DNA of 64,000 bases from Shimia_B sp038525525 (GTDB lineage Bacteria > Pseudomonadota > Alphaproteobacteria > Rhodobacterales > Rhodobacteraceae), in the NCBI GenBank assembly GCA_038525525.1, contig JBCBHO010000003.1, forward strand, positions 124,001 through 188,000, in the 5' to 3' direction. The translations under genes were made by a program, and so were the position numbers. Shown in pieces: positions 22,256 to 30,106 of the stretch (position 1 is the stretch's first letter; the number at the start of each line of letters is the position of its first letter). The notes below the pieces were generated by a model. That model was not told where the DNA came from and searched no databases. It worked only from the letters and a program-made list of their open reading frames with translations.

Positions 22256-24223
22256 ATGGTCGCCGATCCGCATCCCCAGAACCTCGATCCATACACGTCC
22301 TGGCGCTACGGGCCCGGTCGAGCCTTCGACTTCTTCGCCTCCGCGCGCGCCGCGCGGCCACACTTTCTTACCGGCATCCTCGAGCGCCCGGACGGCCACG
22401 CCCCGACAGCCGCGCCCGCGCCCCTCACCGGGGCGGGCAAGACTGTGCCGCTCCACGCGCCCACGCTCTGGTCCGGTCTCGGCGCGCCGCGCTTTCTGCC
22501 CTTCATGATGTCGGGTGAAACCGCGCAAGCCCTCGACACGGCCAGCCTCGAGGCTCTATTCGAAAGCGCCGATGGCGCGGGCGTAGCCACTGCGGGCGGC
22601 GGCTTTGGCCCGGGATCCGGCATAACGCGGGTCACGGCGGGCGCGCCAATCAGGCAGGATACGACCACAGCTGCGGGCTCCGGCGCGGTGAACCTGTCGC
22701 CTGATCCTGCCGTCGATCCCTCAGCGCCCCTCGTGGTCCTCGGCATCATCGACGACGGGATCCCCTTTGCTCACGCCGCCCTCGCTGACCGGGTCGAGGC
22801 GGTCTGGCTGCAAGGGATGAAAGCCGACGGCAGCGGCACTGTCCGCTTCGGACGCGAGCTCACCCGGGAAAGTATCGCGGACCTACGTTCGGCCCATGGC
22901 GCGGATGAAGATGCCGCCTATCGCGCGGCCGGGGCCCTCGGCGGCGACGACCTGCGCGCGCAATCCGCACTCATCGGCGATGCTGCCCACGGGGCGCATA
23001 CGCTGGGCGCGCTCGCCTCCGAGGGCGAAGTAAACTCCCGGATCATCGCCGTGGACCTGCCCCCTGACGTCACATGGAACACCTTCGGCCATGGCAAAGA
23101 GGCGTTCATCATCTCCGCTCTCCACTACATCTTCGACCGCGCCGACCGGCTCGCCGCTGCCCATGGCCGCGACGCGCTTCCTATGGTGATCAACCTCTCC
23201 TATGGCTTCGCCGGAGGCGGGCATGACGGCGAAGGGATCATCGAGGCGGCGCTCGACGAGCTGGTGGAGGCGCGCCGCGCGCGAGCCCCGACAGCGGTCA
23301 CGATGCCCTCCGGGAACGGCTACCTCGACAGGGGCCATGCTGCGCTGGCACCGGGTGCGGCACCCCTCGCCTGGGTCCTGCCACCCGATGACCAGACATC
23401 GACCTTCCTCGAAGCCTGGTGGCCCGCGGGCGTTACGCCTGCGCTGCGCCTCCATGGCCCCGGCCCCGATCACGGCGACCCAGGCCCCGTCATCGCGGAG
23501 CTGAGCCAGGTCACCTATCGCGAGACGAAGGAGATCACCTGGCAGGGCCGCGTCGTCGGCCAACTCAGCGCGGAAGAGACCCGCTCCGGCAGTTGGCGCG
23601 CGCTCGTAGCGCTCGCCCCCACCGACGCCAAAGGCGACGCCGCCCCGGCGGGCCGATGGCACGTGTCGCTCCCGGCGTCGGCGGGCGCGCCCGCGCGGCT
23701 CCGCATCCAGCGCGACCTGAGCTACGGGCGTGGCTATACCGGCGCCCGCCAGAGCTATTTCGACGACCCGCGCAACGCGCTCTTCACTCGAAACGGAGCC
23801 TTGGCCGAGACCGACACGGCGGGCGCCGCTGTCACCCGGGAAGGGGCATTCAACGGCATGGCCACGGGCAACACCTCGCTCATCGTGGGCGGCGCAAAGG
23901 GCTGGGGAAGCGGCGCGGAGACCTATGGCGGCGCGGCGGCGGCAACTGATGCGGCGCAGACCGACCTCTCCGTCGAGATCAGCCACACGCTCGCGGAAAT
24001 GGGCCGCCTCGGCCTCGCCTCGCGCAGCGGGCCACGGCACCGCATGACCGGCACCTCCATGGCCGCCCCGGCCATCGGCGCGGCCCTCGCCGCAACCATC
24101 GCGGGGGCCGAGCCCGGCGAGGAGGCGTCAAACTACGCCGCGACCCTCGCGCGGACGGGTCACCTCGCGCCGGCGACGCCGGGGGAGGCCCCGCGGCTCG
24201 GGTCAGACACGCTCGACGAGTAG
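22256..24223 (+). CDS. S8-family (subtilisin-like) serine peptidase
   Basis: A 655-residue peptidase with a full subtilase active site: Asp in 'GIIDDGIPFAH' (D166), His in 'AAHGAHTLGALAS' (H245), oxyanion Asn in 'MPSGNGYLD' (N354) and Ser in 'TGTSMAAPAIGAAL' (S601). Between N354 and S601 there are about 247 residues, far more than in subtilisin, including a beta-rich insert (about 380-490). The N-terminal 155 residues are a non-catalytic region without a signal peptide, so the enzyme is probably intracellular. It begins 41 nt after the NGL-repeat enzyme behind AAGGAGG, in the same operon, which makes that protein or its tail a candidate substrate. Confidence 0.85.
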   Translation: MVADPHPQNLDPYTSWRYGPGRAFDFFASARAARPHFLTGILERPDGHAPTAAPAPLTGAGKTVPLHAPTLWSGLGAPRFLPFMMSGETAQALDTASLEALFESADGAGVATAGGGFGPGSGITRVTAGAPIRQDTTTAAGSGAVNLSPDPAVDPSAPLVVLGIIDDGIPFAHAALADRVEAVWLQGMKADGSGTVRFGRELTRESIADLRSAHGADEDAAYRAAGALGGDDLRAQSALIGDAAHGAHTLGALASEGEVNSRIIAVDLPPDVTWNTFGHGKEAFIISALHYIFDRADRLAAAHGRDALPMVINLSYGFAGGGHDGEGIIEAALDELVEARRARAPTAVTMPSGNGYLDRGHAALAPGAAPLAWVLPPDDQTSTFLEAWWPAGVTPALRLHGPGPDHGDPGPVIAELSQVTYRETKEITWQGRVVGQLSAEETRSGSWRALVALAPTDAKGDAAPAGRWHVSLPASAGAPARLRIQRDLSYGRGYTGARQSYFDDPRNALFTRNGALAETDTAGAAVTREGAFNGMATGNTSLIVGGAKGWGSGAETYGGAAAATDAAQTDLSVEISHTLAEMGRLGLASRSGPRHRMTGTSMAAPAIGAALAATIAGAEPGEEASNYAATLARTGHLAPATPGEAPRLGSDTLDE

Positions 24224-24234
24224 AAGGAAGAAAC

Positions 24235-24262
24235 GAGGGGCGGCCCGGGAAAGCCGCCCCTC
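24235..24262 (+). terminator. Hairpin between convergent genes
   Basis: GAGGGGCGGC (24235-24244) pairs with GCCGCCCCTC (24253-24262) around an 8-nt loop, 11 nt after the peptidase stop. The trailing bases TCTC are only weakly T-rich. Because the next gene is convergent, it could act in both directions. Confidence 0.6.
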
Positions 24263-24288
24263 TCTCAACGCGCGGTAGGTGGGAGAGC

Positions 24289-25518
24289 CTACCGCCCGCG
24301 CTCCAGGCTCGTGGGGATAACGAGCTCAGGAAGAGACTTTGCCACGCGCTGGCGCCCCTGCCGTGTGGACAGGAAGCGCAGCGCGTTGAGTTGGGAGAGC
24401 GTCTCGGCGGCCTCCGCGGAGCCGAGATCGGCCGCTATCGAGAGATCGTCCCAAATCGCGCCGGTGCGGAGTGCAGCGAAGGAGGTGCCTTCTGCGCCCA
24501 CCCGCGTGGTGACGATGCCCAAAAGCGTCCAGCCATCGCAGAAGATGAAGCTCCCGGGGCGCACCTGCGCGGCGGCGGCCGGATCGGCTGCCACGAGATG
24601 CAGGTGCCGCGCCCCGTGACCAAGGACGCGCAGCGCCGAAATCGCCGCGCGCCCCTTTCCCCCGGCCACGGACAGGACGTGGACCATTTCATGCTTGAGG
24701 ACCTTGCCGGGCCGCGGGTCGAAGACGACAGCCGGGCCGCCCTCGCGGCGCCGACCGCGATCAAAGAGCGTGACCTCGGCCCCCGCCGCGCCGAGGCGCA
24801 GTATGTATCCCCGGCCGAGATGGAGCGACGCGTCCTGCGCGCGGTCCACCCCCGGGATCAGCGCATTGGAGGCCGCGGCGCCGTGGCCATGGAGCGTGGC
24901 CCGTGCCCCTCCATCGTCCGGGCACCGCGCTTGCCGCTGCGCTGTGGCGAGGCCCGCCTCCCGCAGATGCGCCATCCGCTGTGCCACGCGCTCCACTGTC
25001 TCGGGCGCGTCGAGGCGCGCGAGGAGCGCGTCGTGTTCGGCATCGAGGTCTTCGAGCTCGAGGCGCAAGCTCGGGGCAGGACCCCCGCATTCGGCAACAG
25101 CCACCCGGCGCGGCAGCGGCCGCAGGTCCTGCGGCGTCACCACCTGGTCCGGCCAGAGCGTGAGCGCCCGCTCGAGCGCCAGCGATGCGGCTGCATCTTC
25201 CAGCACCACCTGGGCGTGAGGCAGCGCCTCCCAGATCGTGAAGAGCGCGGCACGCAGATCCTCGAAAGTCGTGCCCGGCCAGCCCGCGAGCGTCACGCGG
25301 TCGGCGGCGGAGGAGGCAAGCCAGCTCAGGAGCCGGGCATCCTCCGGCAGGGCACCGGGCGTCGTGGCATAGCCTTCGCACTCCGGCGAGACCGTGATCC
25401 GCGCCACGCCCGACGTGGGCACCGGCATGGAAAGCTCGGCCCAGGAGAAGGCTTTCGGGAGCGCGTGGTCCGACCCGCGCTCTTCCTCAGCAAAGTGGCG
25501 TCTCTGTGCCTCGGCCAT
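24289..25518 (-). CDS. Unknown 409-residue protein convergent with the S8 peptidase
   Basis: A 409-residue soluble protein starting at 25518, where GGAGACC precedes the ATG; the frame continues upstream to 25578 without protein character. The N-terminal half is Ala/Leu/Asp-rich and helical, with a likely coiled-coil-like segment ('LELEDLDAEHDALLARL'). The C-terminal half has a compact mixed region ('YILRLGAAGAEVTLFDRG', 'GSFIFCDGWTLLGIVTT') and a tail with 'LNALRFLSTRQGRQRVAKSL'. No signal peptide, membrane span or familiar motif is seen. Its placement beside the NGL-repeat/peptidase operon suggests a possible partner, but on the opposite strand. Confidence 0.6.
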   Translation of the reverse strand: MAEAQRRHFAEEERGSDHALPKAFSWAELSMPVPTSGVARITVSPECEGYATTPGALPEDARLLSWLASSAADRVTLAGWPGTTFEDLRAALFTIWEALPHAQVVLEDAAASLALERALTLWPDQVVTPQDLRPLPRRVAVAECGGPAPSLRLELEDLDAEHDALLARLDAPETVERVAQRMAHLREAGLATAQRQARCPDDGGARATLHGHGAAASNALIPGVDRAQDASLHLGRGYILRLGAAGAEVTLFDRGRRREGGPAVVFDPRPGKVLKHEMVHVLSVAGGKGRAAISALRVLGHGARHLHLVAADPAAAAQVRPGSFIFCDGWTLLGIVTTRVGAEGTSFAALRTGAIWDDLSIAADLGSAEAAETLSQLNALRFLSTRQGRQRVAKSLPELVIPTSLERGR

Positions 25519-25778
25519 TGTCTGGTCTCCTTGACTGCGTGAAGTGACGTTGGGGTAAGCATGGCGCGGGGTCGGCAATTCACGCAGTGAGGAATGCGTG
25601 AGTTCGTCCGCGAAAACCGTGAGCAGGCGGTCTCCGCAGCCGGATTCGTGCCCGCAAGCCGGCTCTGACGCCGGAAATCGCGGCGACAGGGCGAATCTCG
25701 GCCCAATGCGAGAGACGGGTGCCGCAGCGCAGAAAGCAGCCGAGTTTACACGGCCCGTCCGCAGGCTATCCTCGGCGG

Positions 25779-26870
25779 ATGGTCAAGCTCACCAGCCTTT
25801 CGGCGCTCGCGGCGCTCGACGTCGACACCATCATCGACGTCCGCTCCCCGTCCGAATTCGCCGAAGATCACGTGCCCGGCGCCATCAACCTGCCGGTGCT
25901 CGACGATGCAGAACGCGCCGAGGTAGGCACGATCTACAAGCAGGTGAGCCCCTTTCGCGCGAGGAAGATCGGCGCGGCCAAGGTCTTTCACAACGCTGCC
26001 CGCCACATCGAGACGACGCTCGCCGACAAGGACGGCGGCTGGAAGCCCCTCGTCTATTGCTGGCGCGGGGGGCAGCGCTCGGGCTCCTTCGCCTGGATGC
26101 TCAAGGAGATCGGCTGGCGCGCGGATGTCATCGAGGGCGGGTATCGCACCTATCGCCGCCTCGTCTCGGAGGCACTCTACGACGCGGAGCTGCCGCATCA
26201 GATCGTCAAGCTGGGCGGCCTCACGGGTACGGCCAAGACAGAGCTGCTACCGCTCCTCGAGGCGCGTGGCGTGCAGGTGATCGATCTCGAGGGTCTCGCG
26301 CGGCACCGCGGCTCCCTCCTTGGCGCGTGGTCCGTCCCGCAGCCTTCTCAAAAGGCATTCGAAACGGCGCTCGCCCGAGCGTTGCTGCGCTGCGATCCCG
26401 CGCGTCCGGTCCTCGTGGAATCAGAGAGCAGCACCATCGGGCAGATCACGCTGCCGCCCGCACTCTGGGCCGTGATGAAAGCCGCCCCCGTCATCGAGCT
26501 TGAGGCCCCGCTCGAGGCCCGCGCGCGCTACCTGGCAGGGGCCTATGCGGAGGTGCTCGCCGATGCGGATGCGCTCATGGCAAAGCTCGCCCCGCTCCGG
26601 CGTGTGCGCGGGCAGGCGCTGCTCGATCAGTGGCGCGATCTGATCGACGCGGGAGAGAAGGTGGCGCTTTGCCGGTCCCTGGCGGAGGATCACTACGACC
26701 CGGCCTATCGCCGCTCGCGCAAGTCCCACCGCGCGCCAGACCATCATGTGCACCTGCCAGGGCTCGGCCCCGCTGATCTCGCGGCGGCGGCGGGCGACAT
26801 CGCGGGGCTCGTGGCGCGCTATGAAAAGCGCCCCAACACCGCCGCCGAGATCCCCGCCGAAGCGAGCTGA
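25779..26870 (+). CDS. mnmH: tRNA 2-selenouridine synthase (MnmH/SelU)
   Basis: A 363-residue enzyme that converts 2-thiouridine at the wobble base of tRNA-Lys, -Glu and -Gln to 2-selenouridine with selenophosphate. The N-terminal rhodanese domain contains 'DVRSPSEFAEDHVPGAINLP' and the catalytic cysteine in CWRGGQRS (C94). The C-terminal P-loop-like region reads GLTGTAKT (147-154), with Ala152 where a canonical P-loop has Gly. The ATG at 25779 is chosen because the rhodanese domain starts directly after it. Its 3' end overlaps the convergent selD by 52 nt, and the substrate tRNA-Lys(UUU) gene lies 2.1 kb downstream. Confidence 0.93.
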   Translation: MVKLTSLSALAALDVDTIIDVRSPSEFAEDHVPGAINLPVLDDAERAEVGTIYKQVSPFRARKIGAAKVFHNAARHIETTLADKDGGWKPLVYCWRGGQRSGSFAWMLKEIGWRADVIEGGYRTYRRLVSEALYDAELPHQIVKLGGLTGTAKTELLPLLEARGVQVIDLEGLARHRGSLLGAWSVPQPSQKAFETALARALLRCDPARPVLVESESSTIGQITLPPALWAVMKAAPVIELEAPLEARARYLAGAYAEVLADADALMAKLAPLRRVRGQALLDQWRDLIDAGEKVALCRSLAEDHYDPAYRRSRKSHRAPDHHVHLPGLGPADLAAAAGDIAGLVARYEKRPNTAAEIPAEAS

Positions 26871-28888
26871 TCCCGCGCGGCCTCGCCATCGGGCGCCGCC
26901 GCGAGGAGCCCTCCGGCGGTCTGTGGATCGAAAGCCAAAGCCTCCAGCGGCGCAAGGGCGTCATGCCCGCCATTGGCCTCAAAGATCGAGGAGCGCACCC
27001 CCGCCTCGGCCATCTCCAGCGCGCCCGGCAGGAGCGGGACTGCGCCCATGTCGAGGTCGAAGGAGACACCGGATGCCGCGCAGATCGTGTCGATATGCCC
27101 GCGGAGGCCGAAGCCCGTCACATCCGTCATGGCTCGCGCGCCTACCGCGCGCAGGATCCGCGAAGCGTCATGGGAGGGCTCCAGCATGACCCGCAGCGCT
27201 TCCACGATGTGATGCCCGCTCACCCGGTCCTGCATCGCCGCGGCCATGATCGTCCCGCTGCCGATGGGCTTTGTGAGGATCAGCGCATCGCCTGGCTGCG
27301 CGCCCCCATGGGTGAGCGGGGCCTCGGTGCGGCCCGTCACGGTGAAGCCGACGATAAACTCCGCGCCCTGACTCGTATGCCCGCCCACGATCTTCGCACC
27401 GAATTCGGCGAAGGTCGCGCGGGCGGTCTCCATGATCTCCGCCAGCGCGCGCTCGGCCAGCGCCTCGGACTGCCGCGGCAGGATGATCTGTGCCAGCGCG
27501 GCCTCGGGGGCGGCGCCCATGGACCAGACATCGCCCAGCGCATGGATGGCGGCGATGCGCGTCATCACCACCGGATCCTCCACGAACGCGCGCAGGTGAT
27601 CGGTGCTCAGGACCTGCCCGCCTAGGGTGGCTGCATCATCGCCCAGCGCACCGATCCCCTGCGCCAGCGCCCCGCGCCCCACCTTGGAGCCGCAACCCGC
27701 GCACATCATCGCTGGAAGCTCCGCGCCGCCGCGCGCCCGGGGCCAGGGGAGCTCGGCCTTCATGGGGGCCATGCGCCCGTTGAGCTTGCCCATGAACTTC
27801 TCGTCGATCCGGTCTTTCAGTCGCCAGAGCCAGTCGCCTTCCGTGCTCAGCCCCCACTTGTCGCCCACGGCCGATTTGCGGCCGGTGGAAATGAGGCGGA
27901 GGTAATCCTTCTGCGCCGGATAGGGCTTCATCGCGCCCGCGCGGGACAGCACATGGCGCAGGTTGTTGAAGAGGATCGGGGCCTGCCGGACGGCAAAGAC
28001 CCCGGCCTTTGGGCGCGGGGTCGTGACCATCTCGGCGCAATCGCCCACCGCGAAGATGCGCGCGTCGTCGCTGCGCAGGTACTTGTCCACCGTCACGAAG
28101 CCCGCCGCATCGGTGAGGCCCGTCTCGGCGAGCCAGGGATAGGGATTGGAGCCTGCGGCGCCCACGGTGAGGTCACTCGCGATCTCTTCCCCGCTTTCGA
28201 GGATGAGCCGGTCCGGCTCCACACGGGCAGGGCGCGCCCGCTCGATGAGGCGCACGCCATAGCTCGCGATCTCCCGAAGCATCCGCCGCCGCGCGCCCGC
28301 GCTGATCGCCGCAAGGGCGGGCCCCTGATCGACGAGCGTGATCTCCGCGGCGCGCCCGGCCTCACGCAGGGAATAGGCCATGGCCATGGCCACTTCTGCC
28401 CCCGCAACGCCCGCGCCGATGACGGCCACGCGGGCCGGGCCGGGCTCGTTGATGAAAGCGTCCCATGCCGTCGCGAAGGGCCCGAGCGGCTTGGCCGGCA
28501 GCCCGTGCTCCACGAAGCCCGGCAGGGCCGTGAGCGTGCTCGTGATGCCGATGTCGAGGGAGGCATAGTCGTAACCCACGGGCGGGCGGCCTTCGACAGC
28601 GATGCGCCGCGCCGCGCGGTCGATGCCCGTGGCCTTGGCCATTATCACGCGGCCGCCCGCGCGCCGTACGAGGCGCACGAGGTCGATATCGAGCTCGTCG
28701 CGCCGGTAATGCCCGGCGATGAAGCCCGGCAGCATCCCCGAATAGGGCGCAGTGGGCCCCGGATTGATCACCGTGAGGCGCACGCCCGGCAGCGGATCCA
28801 TGGCCCAGCTCTTGAGGACCAAAGCATGGGTATGCCCGCCACCGATGAGGACGAGGTCACGCGTGAGGGGAAGGGACGGCTGGTGCAT
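26819..28888 (-). CDS. selD: Selenophosphate synthetase fused to a flavin-dependent NADH-dehydrogenase-like domain
   Basis: A 689-residue fusion. Residues about 10-375 form a two-dinucleotide-fold flavoprotein (FAD motif 'LVLIGGGHTHAL', NAD motif 'VAVIGAGVAGAE', FAD-closing 'IFAVGDCAEM'). Residues about 393-689 are SelD, which makes selenophosphate from selenide and ATP. The SelD catalytic pair is present: C399 and K402 in AGCGSK (equivalent to E. coli Cys17 and Lys20; the dispensable second Cys is Ser). 'GDDAATL' and 'GGHTSQGAEF' supply the metal/ATP and glycine-rich motifs. The oxidoreductase half may deliver reduced selenium. The gene is convergent with mnmH and immediately downstream of tRNA-Lys. 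Confidence 0.93.
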   Translation of the reverse strand: MHQPSLPLTRDLVLIGGGHTHALVLKSWAMDPLPGVRLTVINPGPTAPYSGMLPGFIAGHYRRDELDIDLVRLVRRAGGRVIMAKATGIDRAARRIAVEGRPPVGYDYASLDIGITSTLTALPGFVEHGLPAKPLGPFATAWDAFINEPGPARVAVIGAGVAGAEVAMAMAYSLREAGRAAEITLVDQGPALAAISAGARRRMLREIASYGVRLIERARPARVEPDRLILESGEEIASDLTVGAAGSNPYPWLAETGLTDAAGFVTVDKYLRSDDARIFAVGDCAEMVTTPRPKAGVFAVRQAPILFNNLRHVLSRAGAMKPYPAQKDYLRLISTGRKSAVGDKWGLSTEGDWLWRLKDRIDEKFMGKLNGRMAPMKAELPWPRARGGAELPAMMCAGCGSKVGRGALAQGIGALGDDAATLGGQVLSTDHLRAFVEDPVVMTRIAAIHALGDVWSMGAAPEAALAQIILPRQSEALAERALAEIMETARATFAEFGAKIVGGHTSQGAEFIVGFTVTGRTEAPLTHGGAQPGDALILTKPIGSGTIMAAAMQDRVSGHHIVEALRVMLEPSHDASRILRAVGARAMTDVTGFGLRGHIDTICAASGVSFDLDMGAVPLLPGALEMAEAGVRSSIFEANGGHDALAPLEALAFDPQTAGGLLAAAPDGEAARDQLASAGISAAVLGRFS

Positions 28889-28969
28889 GGCGCGGCACGT
28901 AGCCCGCCCGGGCCGGTAAAGCCAAGCGGCAACACGACAAAGTGCGCATTCGGTACGGCTGCATGAGAG

Positions 28970-29045
28970 TGGTGAGCCGTGCAGGGTTCGAACCTGCGAC
29001 CCACTGATTAAAAGTCAGTTGCTCTACCAACTGAGCTAACGGCCC
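28970..29045 (-). tRNA. tRNA-Lys (anticodon UUU)
   Basis: A complete 76-nt cloverleaf on the minus strand. The acceptor is GGGCCGT with ACGGCTC (one G-U), the anticodon arm ACTGA-CTTTTAA-TCAGT with TTT, and the T arm GCAGG-TTCGAAC-CCTGC. The CCA is encoded. It is one of the three tRNAs whose U34 is selenated by MnmH, and it lies 81 nt upstream of selD in the same orientation. Confidence 0.96.
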
Positions 29046-29269
29046 ACTCAGAGCGTGCACATAGAAAGCACGCCCGGAGGGGTCAAGCGGAAACCTGCGG
29101 CGCGCCTGCTGGAACGCCCCGTCATGGCGTGCTGCACGCGCTCATTGCGGTGGGGCGTGTGCCGTCGCGCATAGAAGACGACAGACGGCGCGTCAGGAGA
29201 CCGCGCAGCGCACTGCAGAGCTGCCCGCTCTCTGGCCAGCGGGCGCGCGCTGCGTTAAGCCCTCGCGCC

Positions 29270-30106
29270 ATGATGGATGCACGCATCACCCCCCTGCCGT
29301 TCATGAAGATGCACGGCCTCGGCAACGACTTCGTTGTGATCGACGGGCGCGGCGGCGACGTCATGTTGGGCGCCGCGCGCGTCAGGGCGCTGGCCGATCG
29401 GCATCGCGGTGTGGGGTGCGACCAGCTCGCGCTCCTCGGCGGGGCAGAGGGCGCCGATATCTCCATCACTTTCTACAATGCCGATGGCTCCCCCTCGGCA
29501 GCCTGTGGCAATGCCACGCGCTGCATCGCGGCCTGGGAGATGGAGCGCACGGGCGCAGAGGCGCTCTCCATCGACGTGACCGGCCGCGGCGGGCTCGAGG
29601 CCGTGCGCCGCGCCGACGGCCTCGTGGCCGTCAACATGGGACACCCGCTGCTCGACTGGCGGGGCGTGCCGCTGGCCCGAGAGTTGGAGACGCTCACCCT
29701 CCCCATCGAAGGCGGCCCCACGGCCACCGGCATGGGGAACCCACACTGCACCTTCTTCGTGCCCGATGCCGACGCGGTGGACCTCGCGGCGCGCGGCCGG
29801 GAGATCGAGCACCACCCGCTCTTCCCTGAGCGCACCAATGTGCAATTCGCCACGATCCTGAGTGAGACCCGGATCCGGATGCGCGTCTGGGAGCGGGGCA
29901 CTGGCATCACGCTCGCCTCCGGCTCTTCCTCCTGCGCCACAGCCGTGGCCGCGGCGCGGCGCGGGCTCACCGGGCGGCAGGTCGAGATTGTTCTCGACGG
30001 CGGCACGCTCGAGATCGACTGGCGCGAAGACGGCGTCTGGATGGCGGGGCCCACGGCCCATGTCTTCGACGGGGTGCTCACGGCGGACTATCTCGCCGCC
30101 CTATGA
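29270..30106 (+). CDS. dapF: Diaminopimelate epimerase
   Basis: A 278-residue PLP-independent epimerase that interconverts LL- and meso-diaminopimelate for lysine and peptidoglycan synthesis. 'PFMKMHGLGNDFVVID' marks the N-terminus. The two catalytic cysteines lie in 'SACGNATRC' (first half) and 'SGSSSCATAV' (second half). The frame is open further upstream to 29129, but the family start is at the tandem ATGs 29270/29273. Its stop overlaps the ATG of mtaB by 4 nt, so the two are coupled. Confidence 0.95.
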   Translation: MMDARITPLPFMKMHGLGNDFVVIDGRGGDVMLGAARVRALADRHRGVGCDQLALLGGAEGADISITFYNADGSPSAACGNATRCIAAWEMERTGAEALSIDVTGRGGLEAVRRADGLVAVNMGHPLLDWRGVPLARELETLTLPIEGGPTATGMGNPHCTFFVPDADAVDLAARGREIEHHPLFPERTNVQFATILSETRIRMRVWERGTGITLASGSSSCATAVAAARRGLTGRQVEIVLDGGTLEIDWREDGVWMAGPTAHVFDGVLTADYLAAL

